This document shows positions 51,830 through 60,443 of a DNA stretch of 64,000 nucleotides, piece by piece (position 1 is the first letter of the stretch; each line of letters opens with the position of its first letter). Both the position numbers and the translations under genes were made by a program. The stretch covers positions 1 to 64,000 of the forward strand of contig JANSYO010000007.1 of the NCBI GenBank assembly GCA_024742395.1, written 5' to 3'. Origin of the DNA: Cytophagales bacterium. GTDB taxonomy: Bacteria > Bacteroidota > Bacteroidia > Cytophagales > Spirosomataceae. The notes beneath the pieces were generated by a model that had not been told where the DNA came from, ran no database searches, and saw only the letters and a program-made list of their open reading frames with translations.

Positions 51830-52897
51830 ATGTCAAAAAGAATTCTATTATTTTTTCTCTTTCCCATTTTGGGCTTTGCCCAGCAAAAAGAACAACTCTT
51901 AATAGATAAATCAATTATAGCCCTTCCGGTGGCCTTTAGGTTTCCAGAAACTGGCTGGGGTGGAGGTGTGGCAGGTACGGCTAGTTGGTCATGGGCTAAA
52001 GATAGTGCCTGGGCAAAACCATCTCAAGCTTCCTTAGGTTTAACTTTTACCCAGAATAAACAGGTTTTGGCCTTCTTCCCATTTCAGGTCTTTTGGGCGA
52101 ACAATAAATATTATGCTAATGCAGACATAGGCTGGTTTAAATATAATTTCTTCTATTACGGAATAGGAGAAGATGCCGTTGCTGAAGAGCGTTACGATGT
52201 TAAGTTTCCAAGAGTAAAACTACTGATTGGAAAGCAAATAAAACCCAATGTGTATGTGGGTGCCAGAGTTAATTATGAAGAATATAGGATTACGGGTACT
52301 GCTGAAAATGGTGAATTAGCCTCCGGGAGAATTAATGGAAGTGATTACAGTAGGACATCTGCGTTAGGGCCGGCATTGCTAAGAGATACCAGAGACGCAG
52401 TTTTTTATCCCAGAAAAGGAATGTTTGGTGAGCTGAATATATTACAGTCTTCTAAAATTTTTGGAGCAGACAGAAGCTTTACTCAAGCAACAATTGATGT
52501 ATCATTGTATAAATCATTATCAGACAAAATGGTTTTAGCCTCTAACTATTATGGTGTTTTTACTTTTGGCAAAGAGGTGCCTTTTAGTCAGATGGCTCAG
52601 CTGGGTGGTCCTAAAAAAATGAGAGGAATATATCAGGGCTTCTTCAGGGATAAAAATGCGGCCTTACTTCAAGGTGAATTGCGATGGGAGATTTGGAAAT
52701 TTATCGGCATGGTTGGTTTTGGTTCAGTAGGGTTTCTTGGGAATGAAACGGATTTCTTAAGGCTTAATTTGCCAAAATTCACCTACGGGGCAGGCCTTAG
52801 AATATCTACCAAAAACCACCTTAACTTACGTCTTGATTATGGTCTTTCTCCTTATGGAGAGGGTAATTTCTATGCCACTATCGGTGAAGCATTTTAA
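51830..52897 (+). CDS. Omp85/BamA-type outer-membrane barrel protein without POTRA domains
   Basis: A 355-residue protein. I start at the ATG at 51830, which opens a signal peptide (SKRILLFFLFPILGFAQ); upstream frame codons cross the terminator hairpin. The mature protein is almost only a 16-strand-type barrel with the surface-antigen (Omp85) signatures GPALLRDTRDAVFYPRKGMF, AQLGGPKKMRGIYQGFFRD and a C-terminal GNFYATIGEAF. No POTRA repeats fit in the remaining ~20 residues, so this is a single-barrel Omp85 member, not BamA or TamA itself. A transport or insertion role is possible. Confidence 0.82.
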   Translation: MSKRILLFFLFPILGFAQQKEQLLIDKSIIALPVAFRFPETGWGGGVAGTASWSWAKDSAWAKPSQASLGLTFTQNKQVLAFFPFQVFWANNKYYANADIGWFKYNFFYYGIGEDAVAEERYDVKFPRVKLLIGKQIKPNVYVGARVNYEEYRITGTAENGELASGRINGSDYSRTSALGPALLRDTRDAVFYPRKGMFGELNILQSSKIFGADRSFTQATIDVSLYKSLSDKMVLASNYYGVFTFGKEVPFSQMAQLGGPKKMRGIYQGFFRDKNAALLQGELRWEIWKFIGMVGFGSVGFLGNETDFLRLNLPKFTYGAGLRISTKNHLNLRLDYGLSPYGEGNFYATIGEAF

Positions 52898-52900
52898 ACG

Positions 52901-52930
52901 AAGAGGCTCCCGTTAAAACGAGAGCCTCTT
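52901..52930. terminator. hairpin between convergent barrel gene and ilvE
   Basis: AAGAGGCTC-C-CGTT pairs with AACG-A-GAGCCTCTT with one mismatch. The T-tract is weak on both strands, so termination efficiency is uncertain. Confidence 0.55.
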
Positions 52931-52953
52931 GTGAAATGGGGCGGGTTATAGAA

Positions 52954-54024
52954 TTAATGAACCTTGTATACCCAGTTGAATTTATCTTCTTCTTTTCCTT
53001 TTCTTATTCCATCCAAAGATTCTTTAAGAATGCTGGAAATTGATTTTTCAGTGATGGCTGGAAGATCATAATCGTTACCTTCAAAACCTACGCCTGAGAA
53101 AGGAGAAACCACGACAGCAGTACCTGCTCCAAAAACTTCAGTAACAGAGCCGTTTTCAATACCTTCTACAATATCCTTCACAAATACATCCTGCTCAGAA
53201 ACTTCATAACCTTTTTCTCTGGCTATCTTTATTAGGGAATCTCTTGTTATTCCTTTCAGGATGGTCGTACTCGTTTTTGGAGTCAATAATTTACCATCTT
53301 GAACAAAGAATACGTTCATAGTACCCGATTCCTCAAATTTGGTGTGTGTTTGAGCATCTGTCCACAGAAGTTGCGTGTAACCCTGCTCCTGAGCTAATTT
53401 AGCAGGATAAAGCGAAGCGGCATAGTTGCCGGCACATTTTGCATAACCTACACCACCAGTAGCGGCTCTTATAAACTCCGTCTCAATTTTAACTTTTGGA
53501 GGGTTAGAATAGTATTTACCTGCAGGGCTCATAATAATCATAAATCTATAATTATGAGAAGGTCTAACCCCCAGATATACATCTGAAGCAAACATAAATG
53601 GTCTTAGGTAAAGCGAATTGTCTTCACCAGAAGGAACCCAAGCACTATCCAGTTTTAATAGTTCATTCAGTCCGCCCATGAAAATGTCTTCAGGTACAGT
53701 AGCCATGCACATACGCTCAGCTGAAATGTTGAATCGTTTAAAATTCTCTTCCGGTCTGAACATTACTACTTCGTCATCTACATTCCTAAAGGCTTTCATC
53801 CCCTCAAAAATAGATTGGCCATAATGTAAAGATGCTAAAGCGGGGTTATAAGAAATGTCGCCATAAGGTAGAATTTCAGGAGTCTGCCAGACGCCATTGA
53901 CGCAGTCAGCCACGAGCATATGATCAGTAAAGAGTGTCCCGAAAACGATATTGTTTGGGTCTAATTGATGAGCTCTGCTCTCTTTTACTTTGGTGATCTT
54001 GAAATCTGTGGCTTCTTCTACCAT
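52954..54024 (-). CDS. ilvE: branched-chain-amino-acid aminotransferase
   Basis: A fold-type IV PLP enzyme moving the amino group between Glu and Leu, Ile or Val. I start at the ATG at 54024 (MVEEATDF...), giving 356 residues, normal for the class II type; the frame reaches 11 codons further without support. The Schiff-base Lys is in GGVGYAKCAGNYAASLYPA. The phosphate-binding region FEESGTMNVFFVQDG and TKTSTTILKGITRDS are visible. A stand-alone gene between convergent hairpin and a long 5' gap. Confidence 0.94.
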   Translation of the reverse strand: MVEEATDFKITKVKESRAHQLDPNNIVFGTLFTDHMLVADCVNGVWQTPEILPYGDISYNPALASLHYGQSIFEGMKAFRNVDDEVVMFRPEENFKRFNISAERMCMATVPEDIFMGGLNELLKLDSAWVPSGEDNSLYLRPFMFASDVYLGVRPSHNYRFMIIMSPAGKYYSNPPKVKIETEFIRAATGGVGYAKCAGNYAASLYPAKLAQEQGYTQLLWTDAQTHTKFEESGTMNVFFVQDGKLLTPKTSTTILKGITRDSLIKIAREKGYEVSEQDVFVKDIVEGIENGSVTEVFGAGTAVVVSPFSGVGFEGNDYDLPAITEKSISSILKESLDGIRKGKEEDKFNWVYKVH

Positions 54025-54242
54025 AATTGAAATAGTGTTTTGTAAAATAAATATCAATAATTAATCCGGTTCGCTCTTCTGAGGAATAGAATTAAGACAC
54101 AATATTTGATAATAAAGTGCATACTTTCAAGACTTTTCTTTAAAATAGTTGTCATGACAACTAAAATCTTTTTTTACGGTAAATTTATTGACCTTTTTTC
54201 TTTGGTTTTTACCTTTTTAAAAAGTGCTAAATGAAGTCAATA

Positions 54243-55682
54243 TTACTTGTTTGGAGTTAGTTCTGTCCACATTTCTTTACGATCATTCAGTGGGTTGTCA
54301 GAAACATAATCCATTTGAACGGGTTCCAATACTGCTAAAGGCCTGACTTTAGCACCTTTTCGAAGTGTAGCCATAGTATCTGAGCCTAGAATATCTTCTA
54401 AAGCTTTGAAAAGGTAGGTTTCATCTGGGTCTCCAAAGGGTTTGTAAGGGATAATATTATCTACTACTTCTATGTCAGGCTTAAATCCATCTGGGGTTCC
54501 GTAATCAGCCTCACCCAAATAATTTACAGATCTTAATACAATAGGTTGCATTCCCCATGACCACCTTTTAGGATCTTGGTCGTCATCAATTGTAATAGAG
54601 CCCACACTTTTACCGTAAGTATGTTGGCCTATTAGTATAACTTCCATAAAAGGTTTCAGGTTATTTATTAACAGTTCGCTTGCAGAGGCTGAGCCATTGG
54701 AGACTAAGAAATAGACTCTGTCCAGATTACCCAGATTGTTGATGTTTCCAATTCCACTTCTTGACTTAAAAAAATAAGTGTCAAAAACTCCACTACCATA
54801 CTGTCTGATTCTTTCTTCTGTTTGTTCGGCGTTCCAAATTTGACGAGTCATTACTTTATTTTCGTCAAGGTTTTTGACTATTAAAGAACTCAAGAGTTCT
54901 GCTGAAGAAATATACCCGCCAGGGTTAAACCTTAAGTCTACTACTAATTCATTTATTCCTGAAGATTTGAACTCTCCAAACATTTTATTAAGATCATTAT
55001 CATTACTTGTCAGGAATTGAGTGTAAACAAAATAGCCTATTTTTTTGTTGGCCAACTCTATAATAGAATAATGCTGTAAGGCATTTGACTGAGTAACTTC
55101 TTTAGTCATTTCAATAGTTACCTCTGTATCATCAATATAGCCTTTATTATATGTACCCAGAGTTACTGTAGCAGATTCTGAATCTCTTAAGGCAGAATTG
55201 TAGTTCTGATTTGTCAAGTCTTGTCCATTCACTTTTGTAATTATATCTCCTCTTTTTAAACCCTTTCTTTCGGCTACACTGTTTTTTACTACATAGGCCA
55301 CAGACAATATTATTCGGCTGACATTTTGACTATTGTTGGCTCTGAGGGCCTGGGTTTTTATTCCGTAAGTGCTTGTGATACCATTCAAAGAGTTTCTTAA
55401 TTCTTCAGAGCTTTCTTCTATCCATGAAAACCGATCTACCACGCCAGGTTCTACAAGTAGAGACTTGAAATAATCGTCAGGTGCTAACGTAAGGTCTGTC
55501 TTCGTGACATCAATCATATCATCCTCCCAGAGATAATACTCTTTCATTTTGGCGTAAATCCAATTGTTTACATCAGAGTTCTCTACTTTGGTTTCAAATA
55601 GAGGGGAGATGTTTAACCTTTTACAAGCTACACCCAAAATGCCCAAAAGTATAACTACTAATCCAAGTTTGACCGAACGCAT
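54243..55682 (-). CDS. S41-family peptidase lipoprotein (C-terminal processing protease-like)
   Basis: A 479-residue lipoprotein (KLGLVVILLGILGVAC). Order of parts: an N-terminal helical segment (~35-110 with WIYAKMKEYYLWEDD), a PDZ domain at ~150-210 (AYVVKNSVAERKGLKRGDII, then VNGQDL) and the S41 catalytic domain with VVDLRFNPGGYISSAELLSSL, Ser in FLVSNGSASASELLINNL and Lys in GQHTYGKSVGS, forming the Ser-Lys dyad. It trims or degrades periplasmic proteins. The Bacteroidota lipoprotein version is often larger and loosely regulated by substrate tails. Confidence 0.88.
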   Translation of the reverse strand: MRSVKLGLVVILLGILGVACKRLNISPLFETKVENSDVNNWIYAKMKEYYLWEDDMIDVTKTDLTLAPDDYFKSLLVEPGVVDRFSWIEESSEELRNSLNGITSTYGIKTQALRANNSQNVSRIILSVAYVVKNSVAERKGLKRGDIITKVNGQDLTNQNYNSALRDSESATVTLGTYNKGYIDDTEVTIEMTKEVTQSNALQHYSIIELANKKIGYFVYTQFLTSNDNDLNKMFGEFKSSGINELVVDLRFNPGGYISSAELLSSLIVKNLDENKVMTRQIWNAEQTEERIRQYGSGVFDTYFFKSRSGIGNINNLGNLDRVYFLVSNGSASASELLINNLKPFMEVILIGQHTYGKSVGSITIDDDQDPKRWSWGMQPIVLRSVNYLGEADYGTPDGFKPDIEVVDNIIPYKPFGDPDETYLFKALEDILGSDTMATLRKGAKVRPLAVLEPVQMDYVSDNPLNDRKEMWTELTPNK

Positions 55683-55856
55683 ATTTCCTGCAATTATCTT
55701 TTATTCTTAACGTAAATCTATAACGAAAGGATGCAAAAAATGATGTTTTTGACCTTTTAATTCTTTGTTTAGCTATATAAATCACTGCATTATTAGGTTT
55801 TCTTTGGGGGAATCGCAGGATACGTGGTATTATTTAATGAGTCTGTCTATTTTCAT

Positions 55857-55886
55857 TTTGACAATCCATGAAAAAATATAACTTTG
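55857..55886 (+). promoter_or_regulatory. promoter of the nqr operon
   Basis: -33 TTTG (55857-55860), 18-bp spacer, -7 TAACTTTG (55879-55886), ideal for Bacteroidota. Transcription should start near 55893, about 40 bp before nqrA. Confidence 0.72.
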
Positions 55887-55934
55887 TGAGGAGTCCAGAA
55901 TTATTGATCCAAACTCAAAGAAAAATCGGATTTT

Positions 55935-57263
55935 ATGGGAAAATCGGTTCGCCTTAAGAAAGGCTACGACATTAAACTTATCGGAGAGGCTTCCAGCCAA
56001 ATTCAAGAAATTCCCTCTGCAGAAATATTTGCTGTCAAACCTACTGACTACTTATCTCTTACGCCAAAGTTGGCAGTAAAGGAAGGTCAGGAGGTACTTA
56101 TTGGAGACAGTTTGTTTTACGATAAAAAAAGGCCTGAAATCAATTTCCCTTCTCCGGTTAGTGGAGAGGTAGTAGAAATTGTCAGGGGAGCAAAGAGGAA
56201 AATTCTTGAAGTCAGAGTACTGGCGGATAAAAGCCAGAAGGCTGCTAAAGTGAAGGTGCCAGGCAGCCTAACTGCTGAAAGTATAAAGGAGGTTATTTTA
56301 AAAGGTAATTTATGGGGTGTTATCAGACAAAGACCTTTTTCAACAATCGCCAATACCGAAGATAAGCCAAAGGCAATTTTTGTATCAACTTTTGATTCTG
56401 CTCCATTAGCTCCTGATCTTTCTTTTGTGATTTCTCAAGACAAGGAGGCTTTCAAAAAAGGTTTAGAGGTCTTGAATACCCTTTCAGACTCAAACCTATA
56501 TATAGGAGTAAGCGGTAAAGATAATTTAGAGATAAATGTCGGTGAAGTAACAACTTTTGAGGGGCCGCATCCTGCAGGCAATGTAGGTATACAAATACAC
56601 CATACATCGCCTATCAGAGCCAATGAGCTTGTTTGGTATGTAGATACGCAGGATGTTATCCTTCTGGGTGATTTGTTTTTAACTGGTGAGTATAAACCTG
56701 AGAGAATTGTGGCAATTACGGGCTCTGAGGTGAATGACCCGAAATATCTAAAGTTGCGAATTGGTCAATCACTCACTTCAGTTTGGGAGGATTTTGTGCC
56801 AGGACAGGGAGTGAGATATATCCAAGGAAACGTGCTTACAGGCACTACCTCTAAACCGGAAGATTTCCTTTCGTTTTACACCTCGCACTTAACTGTTATT
56901 CCGGAAGGAACAGAGGCCGAGTTTTTAGGATGGTTATTGCCCTCAGCAAAAAAACTAAGTTTATCCCGAACGTACTTTTCATGGTTAATGCCGAAAAAGA
57001 AGTATGCTATTGATACAAACACACATGGAGAAGAGAGAGCATTCGTGGTCTCTGGTCAATATGAAAAGGTGTTGCCTATGAATATTATGCCGGTGCAATT
57101 ACTGAAGGCCATAATGGCAAAGGATATTGAGCGAATGGAGGCTTTAGGTATATATGAAGTAGCTGAGGAAGATTTAGCCTTATGTGAATTTGTGTGCTCG
57201 TCAAAAATTGACGTTCAAAAAATAGTAAGAGAAGGCCTTGATTTGATGCAAGAAGAAGGCTAA
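55935..57263 (+). CDS. nqrA: Na+-translocating NADH:quinone reductase subunit A
   Basis: The soluble, quinone-associated subunit of Na+-NQR, which couples NADH oxidation to sodium export across the inner membrane. The 442 residues begin SVRLKKGYDIKLIGEASSQI and show the lipoyl-like FPSPVSGEVVEIVRGAKRKI, GPHPAGNVGIQIHHTSPIRA and IVAITGSEVNDPKYLKLRIG. There is no membrane segment. First gene of nqrABCDEF-apbE, with a strong promoter upstream. Confidence 0.97.
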   Translation: MGKSVRLKKGYDIKLIGEASSQIQEIPSAEIFAVKPTDYLSLTPKLAVKEGQEVLIGDSLFYDKKRPEINFPSPVSGEVVEIVRGAKRKILEVRVLADKSQKAAKVKVPGSLTAESIKEVILKGNLWGVIRQRPFSTIANTEDKPKAIFVSTFDSAPLAPDLSFVISQDKEAFKKGLEVLNTLSDSNLYIGVSGKDNLEINVGEVTTFEGPHPAGNVGIQIHHTSPIRANELVWYVDTQDVILLGDLFLTGEYKPERIVAITGSEVNDPKYLKLRIGQSLTSVWEDFVPGQGVRYIQGNVLTGTTSKPEDFLSFYTSHLTVIPEGTEAEFLGWLLPSAKKLSLSRTYFSWLMPKKKYAIDTNTHGEERAFVVSGQYEKVLPMNIMPVQLLKAIMAKDIERMEALGIYEVAEEDLALCEFVCSSKIDVQKIVREGLDLMQEEG

Positions 57264-57285
57264 ACCATTAAATAAGAATACACAA

Positions 57286-58443
57286 GTGAAATTTATTCGA
57301 AATCTCGTTGATTCTGTCAAACCCAACTTTGAAAAGGGTGGGAAGTTAGAAAAGTGGCATCCGGCGTTTGAGGCATTTGAGACTTTACTCTTTGTGCCTG
57401 GAGAAACCACGAAAAATGGTGTGCATATTAAAGATGCCATGGATATGAAGAGAACCATGATGACAGTGATCATCTCTCTTATTCCATGCTTACTTTTCGG
57501 GATGTGGAATGTAGGTCATCAACATTATTTGGCGTTCGGGATGGAGGCCAGTTTAATGGAGAAATTCATTTTTGGTGCATTGAAAGTACTTCCAATAATA
57601 GTGGTTTCTTATGCAGTGGGTTTAGGAGTAGAGTTTATTTTTGGAGTTATTAAAGGTCACCCAATCAGTGAAGGATACCTTGTAACCGGATTACTTATTC
57701 CTTTGACTTTGCCTGTCACTGTACCTTTATGGATGGTGGCTCTTGGAGCCGTTTTTTGTACATTATTAGGTAAAGAAATTTTTGGAGGTACAGGTTTTAA
57801 CTTTATGAACCCGGCTTTATTAGCCCGAGCCTTTATGTTCTTTGCATTTCCGGCATTTATGTCAGGTGAAGTTTGGACAGATTTATCACCAGAGGCAGGT
57901 CAAACTATACTTGATGCTTATTCTGGTGCTACCAACCTAGCAATATTTGATAACGACTATTCTGCAATTCAGTCAGTTCCTGATTTATTTTGGGGATTTG
58001 AGCAGGGCTCAATCGGAGAAACTTCAGCTTTTGCCTGTTTACTGGGAGCTGCATGGTTAATAATTTCAGGTGTTGGTAGCTGGAGAATAATCGTTTCTGT
58101 GTTTGCAGGTGGTTTTCTGACAGGTCTGTTAATGAATTTTCTTGCCCCTGCTGATAATCTAATGCATTCTATGCACATGCCTGCATTAAATCATTTATTA
58201 ATAGGAAGTTTTGCTTTTGGTGCGGTCTTTATGGCTACTGACCCCGTAACTGCTGCACATACTCAAAAGGGAAAAGTTATTTATGGATTATTAATTGGTG
58301 CCTTTACGGTAATATTAAGGGTGTTTAACCCAGCATATCCTGAAGGCGTTATGTTAAGTATTTTATTGTTCAATGTTTTTGCTCCATTGATTGATCATAT
58401 CGTGGTAGAACAACATATCAAAAGCAGATTAAAGCATGCATAA
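57286..58443 (+). CDS. nqrB: Na+-translocating NADH:quinone reductase subunit B
   Basis: The main membrane subunit, with a covalent FMN on Thr. A GTG start at 57286 (FIRNLVDSVKPNFEKGGKLE). About ten helices; the FMN site is YSGATNLAIFDND near residue 215, and riboflavin-binding helices surround FVMMDPVTAAHTQKGK-like residues near 315 (here FMATDPVTAAHTQKGK). ApbE, encoded downstream, attaches the FMN. Length 385. Its stop overlaps nqrC by 8 nt. Confidence 0.97.
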   Translation: MKFIRNLVDSVKPNFEKGGKLEKWHPAFEAFETLLFVPGETTKNGVHIKDAMDMKRTMMTVIISLIPCLLFGMWNVGHQHYLAFGMEASLMEKFIFGALKVLPIIVVSYAVGLGVEFIFGVIKGHPISEGYLVTGLLIPLTLPVTVPLWMVALGAVFCTLLGKEIFGGTGFNFMNPALLARAFMFFAFPAFMSGEVWTDLSPEAGQTILDAYSGATNLAIFDNDYSAIQSVPDLFWGFEQGSIGETSAFACLLGAAWLIISGVGSWRIIVSVFAGGFLTGLLMNFLAPADNLMHSMHMPALNHLLIGSFAFGAVFMATDPVTAAHTQKGKVIYGLLIGAFTVILRVFNPAYPEGVMLSILLFNVFAPLIDHIVVEQHIKSRLKHA

Positions 58444-59143
58444 TAACCGATATACATTTTTATATGCAATAGGTATTTCAGTTGTCACCGCTATTATTTT
58501 GGTGCTAACTTCTGAGAATTTGAAGCCTCTTCAAGAAGCCAATGTGGCTCTCGATAATAAGAAGAATATTCTTAAGTCTGTTTTAGTAAACTCAGATGAT
58601 CGTGAAACTATTGAATCTACTTATAACTCTTCTGTTGAAGAATTGGTAGTTAATAGTAAAGGCGAAGTGGTAGAAGGGATTGATATTGAAGATGTGGATA
58701 TGAAGAAAGAGGTAGCTAAAGCTCCAGAAGATAGAAACCTTCCTCTTTACATATATACATTAGAAGGTGGCGACAAAGCTTATGTGATTCCACTTAGAGG
58801 GGTAGGACTATGGGGGCCTATATGGGGATACATTTCTTTAGATAATAATTTCAATACCGTGAAGGGAGCCTTTTTTGATCATAAAGGTGAAACTCCAGGT
58901 TTGGGTGCAGAGATTGCAGAAGGTCCTTTTCAGCAGCAATTTCAGGGGAAAATGATGTACAATGATGCCGGTGAGTTCGTATCGGTAAATGTTATGAAAG
59001 CTACCCAGAAATCAGATATTGGAGAGGAACATAGAGTGGATGCCATTTCTGGTGGAACTATCACCTCTAATGGAGTGGATGAAATGATAGCTAATTGTGT
59101 GGAGCCTTATTTAAGTTATTTTGAAAAATTAAAAGCAAACTAA
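58436..59143 (+). CDS. nqrC: Na+-translocating NADH:quinone reductase subunit C
   Basis: A periplasm-facing flavoprotein subunit with one N-terminal helix (TFLYAIGISVVTAIILVLTS). The FMN-binding domain has covalent attachment at the Thr of DAISGGTITSNGVDEM near the C-terminus. PLRGVGLWGPIWGYISLDNN and GETPGLGAEIAEGPFQQQF are signatures. 235 residues. Overlap with nqrB ensures coupled translation. Confidence 0.97.
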   Translation: MHNNRYTFLYAIGISVVTAIILVLTSENLKPLQEANVALDNKKNILKSVLVNSDDRETIESTYNSSVEELVVNSKGEVVEGIDIEDVDMKKEVAKAPEDRNLPLYIYTLEGGDKAYVIPLRGVGLWGPIWGYISLDNNFNTVKGAFFDHKGETPGLGAEIAEGPFQQQFQGKMMYNDAGEFVSVNVMKATQKSDIGEEHRVDAISGGTITSNGVDEMIANCVEPYLSYFEKLKAN

Positions 59144-59144
59144 A

Positions 59145-59807
59145 ATGGCAGAAGTTGCAGAAAAAGTAAAGAAAGAGCCATTATTCTCGAAGAAGAATCT
59201 TCAGGTAATAAAGGATCCTTTTGACGATAACAACCCCGTTACTGTTCAGGTTTTGGGTATCTGTTCGGCATTGGCCGTGACTGTTCAATTAAAGCCTGCA
59301 TTAATCATGTCTTTAGGGGTGATTTTTGTAAGTGCCTTTTCCAATTTAATAGTTAGTGGTTTAAGAAAATCTATTCCTACGCGGGTTCGTATTATTGTAC
59401 AGCTAATTGTAGTAGCTACTTTGGTGACTATTGTAGATCAGGTCTTGAAAGCCTACATGTTTGACATAAGTAAGAAGCTTTCTGTTTTCGTTGGCTTGAT
59501 TATTACAAACTGTATTATCATGGGTCGACTGGAAGCTTTTGCTTTGGGTCAAAAGCCATGGCCGGCATTTCTTGATGGTATTGGAAATGGAATTGGATAT
59601 GGGATTATTCTGGTAGCAGTGGCTTTTTTCAGAGAGTTGTTAGGCTCAGGTAGCCTCTTCGGTATGAAGGTTATTCCACAATGGGCCTATGATCATGGTT
59701 ATGTAAATAATGGACTTATGGTGCTTCCACCTGCAGCCTTATTTCTAATCGGGATTTATATATGGGTTCAGCGTAGTAGAAATCCTAAATTAGTCAACGT
59801 TTCTTAA
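59145..59807 (+). CDS. nqrD: Na+-translocating NADH:quinone reductase subunit D
   Basis: A six-helix membrane subunit of 220 residues that, with NqrE, holds an iron site between two Cys of each subunit. The Cys residues are in VLGICSALAVTVQLKPA and GLIITNCIIMGRLEAFALGQ. LDGIGNGIGYGIILVAVAFF and RELLGSGSLFGMKV are conserved. It starts 1 nt after nqrC. A short basic N-terminal extension precedes the first helix. Confidence 0.97.
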   Translation: MAEVAEKVKKEPLFSKKNLQVIKDPFDDNNPVTVQVLGICSALAVTVQLKPALIMSLGVIFVSAFSNLIVSGLRKSIPTRVRIIVQLIVVATLVTIVDQVLKAYMFDISKKLSVFVGLIITNCIIMGRLEAFALGQKPWPAFLDGIGNGIGYGIILVAVAFFRELLGSGSLFGMKVIPQWAYDHGYVNNGLMVLPPAALFLIGIYIWVQRSRNPKLVNVS

Positions 59808-59817
59808 GTAGAGATAT

Positions 59818-60432
59818 ATGGAAAATCTTTTAAACTTATTTATAAAGGCAATTTTTGTAGAGAACGCAGTTTTCGCATTCTTCTTAGGAATGTGTTCTTT
59901 TCTGGCTGTATCTAAAAAATTGAAAACGGCATTTGGATTGGGTCTTGCAGTAGTGTTTGTCATGGTCTTGACTACACCTCTTAATTATGTAATTTTAAAT
60001 TACATGTTGGCAGAGGGTGCCTTAGCTTGGATTCATCCTTCGTTGGCCACTGTAGATCTTACATTTCTATCTTTTATCCTTTTCATCTCTACAATAGCAG
60101 GTGCGGTTCAGTTGGTTGAAATGGTGGTAGAGAAATTCGCTCCGGCTCTTTATAGTGCTTTGGGTATATTCTTGCCCTTAATTACTGTAAACTGTTCTAT
60201 TTTGGGTGCGTCCTTGTTTATGCAGGAAAGAGAATATAATATGTCTGAGACCTTTGTTTTCTCATTAGGAACAGGGATAGGATTCTTTTTAGCCATTGTA
60301 TTATTGGCGGCAATCAGAGAAAGATTGCAGTATTCAAAAGTGCCGCCAGCTTTGCAAGGGCTCGGTATTGCGATGATAGTCACTGGATTAATGGCTATCG
60401 CTTTCTTAAGTTTTTCAGGTATTAAATTGTAA
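59818..60432 (+). CDS. nqrE: Na+-translocating NADH:quinone reductase subunit E
   Basis: A six-helix partner of NqrD (204 residues) with the two iron-binding Cys in AFFLGMCSFLAVSKKLKTA and LPLITVNCSILGASLFMQER. EFVFSLGTGIGFFLAIVLLA-like sequence (here TFVFSLGTGIGFF) and AAIRERLQYSKVPPALQGLG are conserved. It sits between nqrD (10 nt) and nqrF (11 nt). Confidence 0.97.
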   Translation: MENLLNLFIKAIFVENAVFAFFLGMCSFLAVSKKLKTAFGLGLAVVFVMVLTTPLNYVILNYMLAEGALAWIHPSLATVDLTFLSFILFISTIAGAVQLVEMVVEKFAPALYSALGIFLPLITVNCSILGASLFMQEREYNMSETFVFSLGTGIGFFLAIVLLAAIRERLQYSKVPPALQGLGIAMIVTGLMAIAFLSFSGIKL

Positions 60433-60443
60433 ACAGAACTTAT

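Noticed and set aside
51693-51902. 69-residue plus-strand ORF
   Set aside because: It runs across the hairpins and the terminator and overlaps the barrel gene in another frame; the RNA structure explains the region better.
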